Positions 1 through 11,751 of a DNA stretch of 64,000 nucleotides are shown here, piece after piece. The translations under genes were made by a program, and so were the position numbers. How positions within the stretch are numbered: position 1 is the stretch's first letter; each line of letters opens with the position of its first letter. Location: assembly GCA_009760855.2 (NCBI GenBank), contig WPIO01000012.1, positions 7,979,501 through 8,043,500 on the forward strand, written 5' to 3'. The notes beneath the pieces are model-generated. The model had not been told where the DNA came from. It did no database searches and saw only the letters and a list, made by a program, of their open reading frames with translations. Source of the DNA: Cristatella mucedo. Lineage: Eukaryota; Bryozoa; Phylactolaemata; Cristatellidae.

Positions 1-757
1 CAGGGTTTAGCACTGTGGCTTTTGCAGCTACACGTTTCCGGCCTGGAAGGTTTGTGATTACACTAGACAGCAGTATGAAAGAGAAGATGCTGCATGAAGC
101 CAGAAACGTAGGAAATTCCAGAAAGCTGTTACCACTTTTATAAATGGATGGTCTGTCTGCTAAAACCGATTAATTTGAGCCTCTCTGGCCGGTACGAAAG
201 CAATGTCCTCATGCCCCTGTTTTTGTTTGTATATCTACCCACCTGAGGTTAGTAGACTCTCCTCGATTGGCAATACAGTTTCATCAGTTAACTTCCTATT
301 GACCACATTTTTGTAAGCATTGATTCTAGGGGCTATTCTTGGCTTAGCTAGGAGATTGGGTCACATAGTAGTAATTTCACTCGGGACAACGGTAGACGCA
401 GATAGAATAACAATGCAGTAACACATAAATACCAAAAGGATATCAGGAAACGCATCAACATAAAGTGGAGACTTTGACACTTTTACCTTTTATTTACTTT
501 AGAAGAGAGGCAGTGAGAGAGGCCGAGAAAAATAGATTAAGAGAACGAAGAACAAAAGCTTAAGAAAGAAACAGAGTTATAGAGAGACGGACAGAACGGC
601 TAACAGACAGACAGACCGAGAAAAGCCTGAATCGGAATAGAAGGGAAACAATAATTTATAACTCTGAACTGTGCGAATTTGTATTGCAGCACTATTTGGC
701 CAGATCTCGATGGACCGACTGATATTTAATCGTATTCATGATTTTTTTCTATTTGAG

Positions 758-1063
758 GTTCCACATAATCATATTTGTGGTTACCATGCGACCTTTATCG
801 AAGATGCGTGCCTCCGAAGGAGAACACCAGCAACAAGGAAACCAACGATGATGGCAGCTGACTTAATGTGTCTTTCGGATACTTTTCTAAGGCACTATGC
901 ACAAGTGTTTAATATCGAAATCGATCCTGCTGCTACAAGAGAGGAGCAGCTGCGTGCTGTACAGCAGCACTTCGAATGCAGACATGTGAATGGAGACGTC
1001 ACTGCACATAATTTTATTTTGAAAGTTTGTGGCAGCGATATTGATGAGAGTGATAGGAAGTAG
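758..1063 (+). CDS. SAP30-like exon (module M4, copy 0), partial gene
   Basis: The exon encodes about 100 residues resembling the second half of SAP30/SAP30L, the Sin3-HDAC corepressor subunit that binds Sin3 in the nucleus. Visible parts in order are: the end of the SAP30 zinc finger, with a C-x2-H pair in 'HICGYHATFIEDA'; a basic linker 'LRRRTPATRKP'; and the Sin3-binding region ('LRHYAQVFNIEIDPAATREE', then 'HNFILKV'). The family pattern is L-R-R-Y, Q-L, H-F, then F-I-x-x-V. The start is set at 758, after a good 3' splice acceptor (T-rich tract, 'ctatttgag'), in a position conserved in the other copies. The frame stays open to TAG at 1061-1063. The upstream exon, which should hold the first zinc-finger cysteines, is not in the window. 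It could be a live exon or a recent pseudogene. Symbol withheld because only part of the protein is seen. Confidence 0.6.
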   Translation, partial: VPHNHICGYHATFIEDACLRRRTPATRKPTMMAADLMCLSDTFLRHYAQVFNIEIDPAATREEQLRAVQQHFECRHVNGDVTAHNFILKVCGSDIDESDRK

Positions 1064-1104
1064 CTACAACAACCGGAAGTTGAAAACTGGCCACAACACT
1101 GAAC

Positions 1105-1341
1105 GTGGCAAGAGAAGAGTCGTGCAACGACTCAACAGCAAGTCACGCCACCGACAAAAGTGAGGTCGGCCCAGTGAGATACGGTGAGAAAAATAAAGAA
1201 GGGAAGAAACGCCCAAGGATGTCGGCGGGAAATCGATGTATTGAAAGCAGGCACCTCAAGGCGAAACGAACGAAGACCAATATTTCTCGAGTTGCTGCTG
1301 CTTATTCATTCGACCGTTCCTTACGCCTGCAGCAGCTGTAG
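1105..1341 (+). other. Conserved open block after the SAP30-like exon
   Basis: This is a 78-codon open frame just downstream of the M4 stop, in a different frame from M4. Its residues 'ATDKSEVGPVRYGEKNKEGK' match 'ATDKSEVGTVTKYGENNNEG' in the minus-strand copy at 36794-37021, with frame kept and indels in multiples of three. That suggests a second exon or a former C-terminal extension. The charged, lysine-rich composition is compatible with a nuclear tail. The apparent start codon is GTG, so it is not a free-standing gene. I do not recognise the sequence. Confidence 0.4.
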
Positions 1342-1659
1342 CCTAGAAAACTTTTGAAATGACACTTCGGTAGATCTTGATATGAGATCTAGATTGAGAT
1401 CTTGATAATAATACGTTCAAGATATAAATGCAGTTAAATATCACGTGGCTCTACTCTTTTTACCCAAGTTATAAGTTAACCACTTTATTTTGAAATTATC
1501 TATTGCAGCCCAAAATTTTAACTTCGGTTTGTTTTTAATATCACTATTTAGCATTGACCCAGCAAAACAAGCAGAAGTCAATATACAGATCCGTGTCCCC
1601 AAAACTGAGGACGTCATATAACAGGGCTACGAGCCAGCTACATAATTTGAGAGAAATCT

Positions 1660-1885
1660 CAAGTCAGGCGCATCTTATAGGCTACTCGCTACCTCAACTT
1701 CTCTCCTGACTTTGCCTTGATTCCCACTTTCTCTTTGTGGCGAAAGATGAAGTCTGTTGGCTACCGAGTGTGCACCGAAAACTGCTTGTGCTGCGAGTTT
1801 TCTATGCAAAAATGCCCTCTCTAACACCCACATCGTCTTTTTTGCAGTGTGGAGTTACGGATATTGAATGATACATTACATTTCT
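1660..1885 (+). mobile_element. LINE B 3' end (B1)
   Basis: The last coding part and 3' end of LINE family B are recognisable from 'cactacctcaact', 'ctcctgactctgc' and the terminal 'ggagttac...gatacattacat'. It is 5'-truncated and decayed. The same insertion is found beside M4 in both array units (26055-26275 and 36010-36220), so it predates the duplication. Confidence 0.65.
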
Positions 1886-1889
1886 CTAG

Positions 1890-2299
1890 ATGTTCTAGTT
1901 TTGCAATGAATCAGGGTCTTCCATAGCGACCCCATACAATATCTTGGTACTAAAAACAATTTCAAGGCTATCGGCATAGCCACTGACAGGCAGGCTACAC
2001 TGCAAACTTTCGTAGAGGCATAGGTTTTTATTATGAAGTTGAAGAACCGCAATTACTAGGCGTGGCGTCGTTGCAATTATTTCCAATCGCTGAAATGTTA
2101 TAGCTGGTACATTGCACACTTTCCTATGACAAGTTGCAACAGACTGAATGAGAGTGACCGACCGACCTTAAAGGAACGGTAACACTAGCTCATGAAATGA
2201 GCCTTCCCTAAGTGATTCCTAGCACTGACCGAAATTCTGTGTAATTCCTTAAGTTTGTCAATGTAAGATTCCACTCAGTTAAGTGTGCTCATACGACTG
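1890..2299 (+). repeat. Conserved spacer between M4 and M3
   Basis: Matches the minus strand of about 35995-35690 and the equivalent part of unit 1. Shared landmarks are 'ctgcaaactttcgtag' and 'gctgaaatgttatagct'. No open frame is conserved, so this is probably an intron or spacer of the SAP30-like gene segment. Confidence 0.55.
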
Positions 2300-2620
2300 T
2301 CGAAGAAACGGACTTTCGAAGGGCAGCATCGCTAACTGAAAACTAAATTGTTCGTCACAGGGCATGCATTTTCTGCCTTATAAAGCAGCAAGGTGCTATG
2401 TCAATGACTTTAATTTTGTAATTGAACCTGAAACTGATCATAGAAAAACCTTCATGTGTACAAGAAGCTTTTTGCCAGCTTAGTCTGTGACCGGTCTCTA
2501 AATTCTTACGCCAAGTCCATGGCTGGGACATTGACTAGAATCCTAGTGCACATAGCGATTAAGATGATGATGCAATGGGAAACGATTGTCCTTTATCAAA
2601 AATATGCACAATGGAAAGAC
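2300..2620 (+). pseudogene. SAP30-like module M3 (copy 0), decayed
   Basis: In broken frames the sequence gives 'TDFRRAASLTEN', 'YVNDFNFVIEPETDHRKT' and 'DID*NPSAHSD', matching module M3 of the array and, more distantly, the M4 exon (FIEDARLRRKTP, YAQEFNITIDP, CDIDESD). The end (about 2590-2620) runs into the start of module M2 and then similarity stops. Several stops and frameshifts make it a pseudogene. Confidence 0.55.
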
Positions 2621-3189
2621 AGCACTATAAACTAGCAAAATAATAGATAGAGAGAAACTGAGAGAGAAAGTGACTGGGAGACTTGGGGAGAGAGAAAGAA
2701 AGAGAAAGAGCTGGTGGTGACATGAGAGGTTAAACCATGCTAGTCTCAGCCCTGTGGCATGTGTGAAGCCCCCGTATAGATATTAATCTCTCTTGAGTGT
2801 TATGCTGAGTCTTTCGAGTTTTGATGGAAGGAGGGGCTCACAATCAGCTGGCTACCATCGAGGAATGGCAAGTACGATCACTCAGTCCCTGCTTGCAAGA
2901 TCCAGCTGGCTCCAATCCATCAGGCAGCCCAAGAGCTGCCGGTATCAGCGGCACCAGTGTCTCGACCTTGGGCGGAAGTGAAGGCTTTACTAATTACCGG
3001 TAGTTGGAGATGAAGCAATGGGCTTCCGGCTGAGAAGGCAAATGCTGTAACAATATCCGAGACCACACAAAGTGGAAGCTCAACGGATGGATGGAAGCCA
3101 GTTGCATCTTACAAGGGTGAACCTTCCTGAGTGAACCAATTAATAGAGTATAGGCGAACGAGAAATCTAAATGGCTGCGTCACCCAGCA
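2621..3189. other. No gene seen; GA-rich patch
   Basis: A GA-rich tract lies at about 2645-2712. The short phrase 'agctggtgg' and flanking bases recur near 7205, so the two places may share an old repeat. Short overlapping frames at 2793-3003 have no recognisable protein features. Confidence 0.4.
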
Positions 3190-6000
3190 TCGACGAGTCT
3201 ATTTTTATTGCACCGTTATAGATTTCCGTATTTTCTCAGGCCATTACCGTCAATTGTTGGGCATTGCCCTCGAATGTACGTTCGACAACAGTGGACAGAA
3301 TTCGGATGCACTTTAATTACAGCACACTGTAATAAGGTAATAACATTGGCTCTTTCCCACAGCTTTGTTTGTAAAAATATCAGACGATCTTAGATTGCTT
3401 TATGGTCTCGGGCGATTGCCATTAATAGCCATGCATAGCCTAAAGTTGAACGCAAAAAATGACCGTAAGTGAGCCCAGATAGAGCGTTATGTGGTAGGAC
3501 AATGGCATATTCAAGCAGCCAAGTTCCAGCAAATTTTAAACTGATTGTGGTATGCATAAAGAAATAATTCATTTATATAGCGCTCCAAGAGAACTTAATC
3601 TCTATACAGGCGCTTCACATATGCCTCGTGGCTCGAGCCCCCACCACAGTCAGACCTCGGTCGGGGTGAGCACCTTAACCGCTAGACCAAACCAGCTCGA
3701 CTAGACCAAGACCGCTAGACCAAATCAGCTCGTGGTAGAGGCTGGCCAATTGCCGTCGATTTCCATGCATTGCCCTCCATTGTGCCTTTATTGATTGTTT
3801 AAAAGGATGTGGCCTGCACTCTTCATGCAGTGTTTTCCAATAAGCGAGAAAGTTGGAACGTCTCTCTGTAACTGTCGGTCCAAGGGTAACTGACTGTTAT
3901 GAATTGGCGTATTTTCCCGGGCATTGCTGTTGTTTGCTGTGCCTTGCAGTCTATTGAACGCACACAACGGGCAAAAACTGTGCATGCACGCAGGTAGGTG
4001 TTACGTGGAACGAGAGCTGTAATTTACTGCCGCCAATCTTGTCAATTTTCCACAGATTTCGCATTTGGCCATTACCATTGCTGTAGAATGCCGTGCATTG
4101 CTGACAGTCAAAGAGCAAAGCTTCTTAAAAACGCCACGGCACTACAGTGAAAGCAGCGGAATGTTGTCTCTAACGATAATTAGGGTTTCGAACTGCCAAT
4201 GTTTCACGAAATTACCGAGAATTAGCCCTGGCCTTTGCTGCCGCTGAACCATTAATTGCTGGAGATTGTACGTGTGCAATCGGTTGAAAAAAGGATATGA
4301 TTGCACTTTTCATCTGTTTCGCTGTGACAAGTAAGATAAATTTTATCCTTGCCCAGTCAATTTCCAGTGATTTCCGATTGATCACAATGGATAGCCGTAT
4401 TTGCCGGGGCCGTTGCAGTCAATTCCCATGCATTCCACACAATTTAGTGGTCAGAGCTGGTTTAAAAGGTTGAAAGTATGTGTGCGCTGTGAGATGTTGC
4501 CTGATACGACAATTAGAGCTTGGTGCAGCCGATTCTCATCGATCTGCCACTGATTGCTGTTATAATTCCTGCCATTGCTGTCAATTGCCGTGCATTTTTT
4601 GACAATAAACGTGCAAAATAGCTTGAATGTCGTACGAGTTCAGTTTTAGCACAAAGAATTGTGAAACGCCAGGACAAAAGGCACTTCATGCAGCCAATTT
4701 GTGGTAGACTAGTCATGGATTGTTGTAAATCGCTGCTTCGAGCCGAGCTATTGCCGTCGTTTGCCATGCACTGCCCGAGATTGTATGAGTACAATAGCTT
4801 AAAATGATGTGATTGACTTTAACCAGTGTGCTTTGTAACATGTGTTCAACATTGGAGCTTTGCGAGTCCGATTTCAGGGTATTTTCCATGGTATTGCCGT
4901 AAATAACCGTATTGACCCGGGCCATTGCAGTTAATTACAGTGCACTGCTTCCAAATAGTCAAGACAATTGTAGTGAAACTGAGCAAGTACACAATAATCG
5001 AAGACTAGAGCACTATGTAATCCCAATTCGAGCTTAAAGTGTACGCACTTTTATCGTTTTTCGGGCTACGGTGGAGTGATTTACTGGCCCGGGCAGTTGC
5101 AGTTGATTGCAGTCAGTTGCTGCAGAATGGTCGAAGCAATTACAGTGAAGTTATGAGAGTACACAATCAACGAAAAGTAACGATCTTAATTAAAGCTTCT
5201 AGTGTAAGCGTTTTGGTCACTGCATCTGATTTCGGCACATTGAGGTTGTTTTTCAATATGGGACCGGGTCGCTACATTCGATTGCAATTTATTGCATGTA
5301 AACGCGTGTGCTCAATGAGGGAAAACTTTGTGGGTGCACTTTAAACTGAGTCTATTCGTGTATGCAATGCCGATTAGAGCTTTTCTGTGGCGATTACAGG
5401 ATGATTTGCAGTGGTATAAATAGGTTTGCAGTAGTTTCCAAGGTCGTCTCAGGCGATTGCCGCCCATCGATACAGTGCAAGGATGCACGTTTTTTTTATT
5501 TTATAGGGTAGCTCACACAAAACGGAGTACTTTGATATGCAATAAACACTGGAGCTCGGCACAATTTATTTCTATTTTTTATGAGCTGAATTCGGTGGAT
5601 TGATAGAGATCTTGGTATTGGCATGGGTTACTGCAGTCAATCGCAGCACATTGCACAAGAAGGGTCGTATGAATGCGATCAAAATTTTGAAGAGGAAATT
5701 TTCGTTGAATTTTCTGTCAGATGTGGTGTAAAAAGGGGGCTTTTCGAACAGGATTTCCATCGTTACGTGGTGGAATGCAGTGGATTGAGGTATTGGCCTG
5801 GGCCACCGGCAATCTTATTTCAGTGAACTTTGTGAGAACGTGTGTGTGGAATCACCCAACTATTTCTCGGTATATTGTACATGTAGCTGTAGTCCGATAT
5901 TCCAAATTATTTGGAGGTGTGTGCAGCTGATTTGTGATGGATTTGACGGGATCTATAACGGATGGCTGTGGATTGAGGTGGATTGCTGTTCCGGCGTCCG
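3190..6000. repeat. Decayed satellite, about 170-bp monomers
   Basis: A core resembling 'gggccattgcagtcaatt' followed by 'tgcattgc' recurs near 3240, 3410, 3748, 3918, 4067, 4239, 4409, 4575, 4745, 4910, 5090, 5270, 5455, 5625 and 5797. Spacing is 150-185 bp, apart from the 3410-3748 gap, which contains a SINE of about 168 bp. Between cores there are weaker shared phrases ('gtgcactttaa', 'gattagagctt'). Monomers are strongly diverged from each other. Short open frames here (for example 5039-5344 and 5721-5930) are by-products. Confidence 0.75.
3567..3735 (-). mobile_element. SINE-1: tRNA-like head with LINE A-like tail
   Basis: On the minus strand the head reads 'TGGTCTAGCGGTTAAGGTGC', a close match to a tRNA A box, followed by a B-box-like 'GGGCTCGAGCC'. 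The 3' part carries 'GCGCCTGTATAGAGATTAAG' and 'TTCTC...GCGCT', which is the same hairpin tail as LINE family A. It sits inside the 170-bp satellite. A second head-like fragment adjoins it at about 3690-3735. Confidence 0.7.
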
Positions 6001-6939
6001 ACTTCGAAACTCATTTGCCGAAGTGGTGGCAACGGTACAGCAAGGTAGCAACCAACAATACCAGTACGCTTTCAACATCAAGTCTTAGTGCTTAACGCAG
6101 AGCTAGATATTTCAGTACGTGAAATGCCACACCTGTATGCTAACGAGCATGTGATACGTTGCCCAATTAGTGGTATTTCTCACGAGCTGAGCTCTAGGCT
6201 AACGTGCGTTTGGTTCATAAGGATTACGAGAAACTCGCTGATTGCGGACTCTCCCCGGTGATTTGTTCTCAGTAGTTGAGGTTCTCGCCCTGATCGAGGT
6301 CTGCCAGAGGTCAGTGACCGAGCCCTGGGGCTATGTGAACCGCGGCTCATTTGTGCAAGCACACAGGCCAGAATGCCAGCCAATGACCCACACCAATGAT
6401 TCATTCTGTGACGCACGGAACAGAGGGAAGTACGACGCCTTTGCAGATGTCTCCCACTCGATTCCTACTCCTCGACCACGGCTATGAGCCTACCGTCCTC
6501 AACGATTAATTAGAGCCGAGCAGGAGCTGTGCCCCGGCCGACCACGATGGTATATCTAACATAAGTGTACCAGAGGCTTTGCTGGAGGAATTATACCGGC
6601 CATTGTCCACGCCACATCAAAGACTAACCACAGACGTGCATCGCCCCCCCCCCCAGATGGTGCTCCCAGCAGCTGTTCACCAGAGGGTTACCGCGAAGAG
6701 TAATGCCGGCCTTCATAAAATCAAACTACAGGTCCTGATAAAAGTTACTCAGGGCGATGTACAAGTAAATTATATTATTGAAGTTCCGTCACGGAAGACA
6801 ACAGGAAGAGGAACCTTAGAATCCACAAATTTAACGTCCTTGCTTCACTTAGCATGCCGAGGTTTTAGTTTAAAAACGTCATTATTGATGGCGGTGCTTA
6901 CGTACCGGATTTTCTTAAGTGTCAGCATTCAACCAAGAA
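6001..6939. other. No gene recognised
   Basis: GC is higher around 6240-6620, including a short C run near 6645. The open frame at 6579-7025 (148 codons) ends in a GA-repeat-encoded charged tail and shows no family resemblance. I see no supported gene here. Confidence 0.4.
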
Positions 6940-7205
6940 ATGGACCAAGAAAGAGAGAGAAAATAAAGAGGCAGAGAGACATAGAGAAAGATGAAGAGAT
7001 GGAGACTGAGAAAACGAGAGACTGAGAAAGAGACAGAAAAAGACTGAAAAAGAGAGAGAGAGACACGAGAAAAGAAAAAGAGATTTAAAATTAATATGAG
7101 AGAAAGTGAGACAGAGGTGGAGAGACTAAGACAGACTTTAAGAGAGAGAAAGAATGATAGAGAGAGAGAGAAAGAGAGAAAGAAAGAGAAAGAAAATGAA
7201 AGAGC
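6940..7205. repeat. GA-rich simple sequence
   Basis: A long imperfect (GA)n/(GAAA)n tract on the plus strand. It creates Ser/Leu/Phe-rich frames on the minus strand and Arg/Glu/Lys-rich frames on the plus strand that should not be called genes. Confidence 0.8.
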
Positions 7206-7750
7206 TGGTGGCAGCAAGAGAGGTTGGACTCTGCAAATGTCGCCAGATCACGCACTGCCAGCAATTGCAGCCTGTTGTAGGAGCTACTGTCAACCAACGT
7301 GAGGACATGCGCAGGAAGCCGGCGAACCGTCACGGTAGAGTAGTGAAAGGTTGTGACACTTGCTGCCACCCACAGTTAACTAAGAAATGGTTTCATTTTC
7401 TGTCCATCGTTAGCCGCCTTATCCTCAACTCTGTATCATAGTGTTCATTGTGCATCAGGTCTAACTATCGCAACCTAAAGAAGCTCATCACTAACATCTG
7501 CCTTGGAGGATTTTGCCTACATGTAATCGTCAGCAGCACCATTTCTAACTGTTCTTCTCATAAGTAATATGTTCTCACAAGTATAAACTGTTCTTCTCAC
7601 AAGTAATACCCCGGGGTCCTATGCTTGCACGCCCAAGGGCGATGGCAAGCAGACTTGATTCGAGGCCAGAGCTTGAGCTCTCGTTAGTGCTCCGTCGGCA
7701 ACTCCACTAGAGACCAAGGCCTATGCTGGCAGTTATACTGCCGAGCAAAC
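7206..7750. other. No gene recognised
   Basis: Mixed-composition sequence, with a repeated 'aactgttcttctca' at about 7548 and 7587. No conserved frame is seen. The right end abuts the LINE A1 tail. Confidence 0.35.
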
Positions 7751-7776
7751 ACATAATAATAATAATAATAATAATT

Positions 7777-7816
7777 CACTTGATAAAGCGCCCTCAGAGA
7801 ACATAATCTCTCTCTA
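7777..7816 (-). other. LINE A 3'-terminal hairpin
   Basis: On the minus strand the last 40 or so bases before the (TTA)n run fold as GCGCC...GGCGC, with an inner GAGA/TCTC pairing around a short loop. The element is repeated at every LINE A 3' end in the window and in the SINE-1 tails, which fits a recognition structure for the reverse transcriptase. The role is inferred from other stringent-type LINEs. Confidence 0.55.
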
Positions 7817-8586
7817 GGCGCTTTACATTTGCTGCAAAGTGAAATGCAATTGAATGGTAAGTAAAATCATGCTTGAAAAACAAACGAAATGAATAATATG
7901 GTTAGGGGTGACATGCACAGGGTCAGCATGCAAATGTGGTTAGTCGCAGCATGCACAGTGTCAGCACGAATAAGCACATCAAGGACGAATCACAGGGACC
8001 CACTGAATCCTGTCCTAAATAGGTGTGTTTTTAGGTTCCTTTTAAATGTGGTCAGGTCAGGGGATATTCTGACGCAGGTCGGGAGGGAGTTCCAGGCATT
8101 GGGAGCATATGAACTAACTGCACGGTCTCCAAAGGATCTGAGGTTTGTACGAGGTATTTCTAGACTGTTGGATTCCAAAAAGCGGGTGGTACGATGCTTG
8201 GCCTGGTGGGATAGTATATCTGACAGAAAGGCTGGAGCCATAAAATGAAGGGACCTAAAAGTGAGCGACAAAACCTTGAAGTCAATCCGTTGCTTGACTG
8301 GTAGCCAGTGCAGGTCGGCGAGAAGTGGAGTAATGTGGCAACTGCGATGCTCACGGCAGACAAGTCTAGCTGGGGAGTTTTGCACCAGCTGCAATCGCCT
8401 GATCGCACATGCTGGTAGGCCAGTAAGCAGTGAGTTGCAGAAGTCGAGACGGGATGTCACGAATGCATGGACCAACTTAGACGTGGTATCCTTATCTAAA
8501 CAAGCCCGAATTTTAGCAATGTTATGAAGCTGAAAATAGGCAGATTTGACTGTGGAGCTGATATGGTCGTCTAACGAGAGGTCGCT

Positions 8587-9815
8587 TTAGAATATGACAC
8601 CTAGACTTCGAGCTGATTCAACTGGAGATATGCTGGCAGAGCCAATTTTGAGAGGTAGCCTGTCCAATCTCTGGATCACACTGGGTTTGCCCATAACTAG
8701 TAAGTTAGTTTTATCATCGTTAAGTTTTAGAAAATTTGCTGCCATCCATGTGTGGATGTCATTAATGCGTGCAGCTAGTGAGTTTAGAGAATTTGAGGTG
8801 CTCGAAGGCTGGCAGGGATCAAAGCAAAGGTACAACTGAGTGTCATCCGCATAGAAGTGAAAGCCTAAATTGCGCTTGGCAATCACATCAGCAAGAGGCA
8901 GAGTACAAACCGTGAACAGAACCGGACCTAGCACTGAGCCCTGAGGTACCCCATATTTCAGAGGTACTTCAGATGATCTTTATCCATTGAGGTCAATACC
9001 CTGGAGTCTCCCACTGAGATAGGACCTGAACCACTGCAGAGCAGTGCCAGTGATGCCCAGGCGAGATGAGAGGCGCTCTAGAATAACTTTGCGATCGATG
9101 GTGTCAAAAGCTGCCGAAAGATCGAGCAAAACGAGCAGAGACACTCTACCCATGTCTGCATTCCTAAGTAGGTCGTTGTATACCCGAGGAAATGCTGCCT
9201 CAGTGGAGTGATTAGCTCTAAAGCCCAACTGGAACTTACTAGCAAGGTAGGAGGTTTCGATATATGAGTTTAGCTTATCTGCCACGACCCGTTCCAGTGT
9301 CTTTGATAAAAATGATAGAAAGGAGACTGGGCGGCAGTTGCTCAAGTTCTCTTGGTCTAGTGTTGCTTTCTTGAGAAGTGGCCTGACAACAGCTTTTTGA
9401 AAGTTGCTGGGACATAACCTGAGGCTAATGACATATTAATTATGTTAGTTATGCATGGCAGCAGTAGATCAATGCAACGTAGGAGCAGGACAATGGAAAT
9501 AGGGTCCAGAGGACCTGTTGTCTTCTTTGATTGAGATACGAACTTTAGGACTAGATCACTAGTGACCTGCTTAAATGCAGACATTGAGGTGCAGCCAGGA
9601 ACCGAGGAACAGCATTCTAGTGGGGAGGTTGTCATCGCAGGGATGGATTCCCTGATCTTGTCTATCTTCTGCATAAAGAATTGAGAGAAGCGATCGGCTA
9701 GATCATCATTAGGATCATCAGGTAAGGAGCTAATCTGGGAACGGTTGAGGAGATGGTTTATTGTTGACATGAGCATTTTTTGGATTGTGCATCTGTGATT
9801 CAACAATGTTTTCAT
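8587..9815 (-). pseudogene. Reverse transcriptase domain of LINE A1
   Basis: Three consecutive open pieces cover the RT: 9357-9815 (N-terminal part, 'MSLASGYVPATFKK'), 8980-9345 ('NCRPVSFLSFLSKTLERVV', then motif A 'LLDLSAAFDTID') and 8587-8934 (motif C 'FYADDTQLY', then '[14 protein letters not shown]'). A further piece at 7990-8475 holds the C-terminal region ('SRLDFCNSLLTGLP', 'LHWLPVKQRIDFKVLSL'). Frameshifts and stops lie at the joins. The same protein pieces recur in copies A2 to A8. Confidence 0.8.
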
Positions 9816-9941
9816 AAAAGCTAGACTTGGTCTTTGCTATGATTGATTGGTACGACTTACAGTAGTCTTCATATGCCTGTCGATAGACAGTTAGTCCGGA
9901 TCTTGTCTATGCTTTTTCAAGCTTTCATTTAGTAGACTTAG

Positions 9942-10730
9942 CTAGTTTAATGTCTGCGGTAAACCATAGGCCGTCTGGGCGGGGCGCACAGTGCGCTTTG
10001 TCAGAGGGGCAAACTCGTCTAGCGTGTCAGCTAGTGTCGTGTTGAAGCTATCTACCAATGATGACAGATCGGAGGGAGGATTGAGCAGCAGAGGTGAAGC
10101 AGATATTCTCGCACGGACAGCATCGATGTCAAGGGTCTTGAGGTTTCGCGATTCACAGGTTATTTTAGAGGAGGATGTGGGCACACACTGTAGATTGAAT
10201 GAGATCTGCATGTGGTCAGATAAGCAGGATTTGGTAATAATTGGTGATGACAAAGTGCAGTTGTATGAGAAGATCTGGTCGAGTGTGTGACCCTTGATGT
10301 GGTTAGGGCCATGCACATGAGCCACAAGAGACAGTGAGTCAGTCAATGCACGAAATTCGGTGCTGAAAGCGTCAGATAAGTTATCAAAGTGAACGTTGAA
10401 TTCACTCATAACGAGGAAGGGTCGATTTCTTGCACACAGAATAGAAATGAGAGCGGAGAAATCTGAGATAAAGGAGGATTTGATACCTGGTGGGCGATAG
10501 ACTACTGCCACTATCGGTAGCTTGTTTTCGGTTGAGACCAAGACAATAGATTCAAAAGACTGCTTCGAGGGTACTGCAAATGGCTTGAAGTTGAATTTCG
10601 AGCGCACGACAGTAGCAACTCCACCTCTAGTTTCGATTGATCTAGGGGTGTGAAAGAAGCATCCTGTGCAGCAAATGCTGGGAGCATGGCCGGTCGCTTG
10701 AGCAAAGATGCTAACATCCAAAGTGGGCAA
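9942..10730 (-). pseudogene. Endonuclease domain of LINE A1
   Basis: This is a 262-codon piece of ORF2 corresponding to the APE-like endonuclease that nicks target DNA for target-primed reverse transcription. Visible landmarks are 'FFHTPRS' and 'GGVATVV' near the N-terminal side, 'AVVYRPPG', 'FLVMSEFNVHFD' (in place of the usual GDFN motif) and 'CLSDHMQISF' (the SDH motif). The Gly-Asp of GDFN has become Ser-Glu, which would probably impair catalysis. The N-terminal strand of the domain is incomplete. The frame ends at a stop before the RT region. Confidence 0.75.
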
Positions 10731-10799
10731 TCAATTGCAGACAGCATATAAGCGACAGATGAAGAAAGTGAGATATGCACTCCTTAAGTTGTCGATCGG

Positions 10800-11720
<921 letters not shown>

Positions 11721-11751
11721 GTTAGGTTACTGTGTCTCTGGCTGCAGCAGC

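Larger units (their letters stand above)
1..2620 (+). repeat. Inverted copy (copy 0) of the SAP30-like R/Q segment
   Basis: Read on the plus strand, this stretch matches the minus strand of 28240-24650 and of 38230-35280 in the same order. It starts with a shared 'cagggtttagcactg' block, then a conserved intron-like stretch with GA-rich sequence (480-640), the M4 exon, its tail block, a LINE B 3' end, a conserved spacer (about 1890-2220) and module M3, ending just inside M2. Similarity is moderate with many indels, so this is an old copy. It lies in the opposite orientation to the array at 19.7-44.2 kb. The homology begins at base 1, so the copy probably continues to the left of the window. 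Confidence 0.75.
7752..10790 (-). mobile_element. LINE family A, longest copy (A1), CR1/L2-like
   Basis: A non-LTR retrotransposon on the minus strand. Its 3' end is a (TAA)n run at 7752-7776 (read as (TTA)n), preceded by a GCGCC...GGCGC hairpin. Upstream come the reverse-transcriptase 3' region, the RT core and an APE-type endonuclease whose preserved part starts near 10760. The 5' UTR and any ORF1 are missing, so it is 5'-truncated. The ORF2 frame is broken into at least five pieces, so it is inactive. The YADD motif and endonuclease type place it in the CR1/L2 group by resemblance; the exact clade is not resolved. Confidence 0.85.

Noticed and set aside
5039-5344. 101-codon frame in the satellite
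   Set aside because: It spans two monomers of the 170-bp satellite and is not kept in other monomers.
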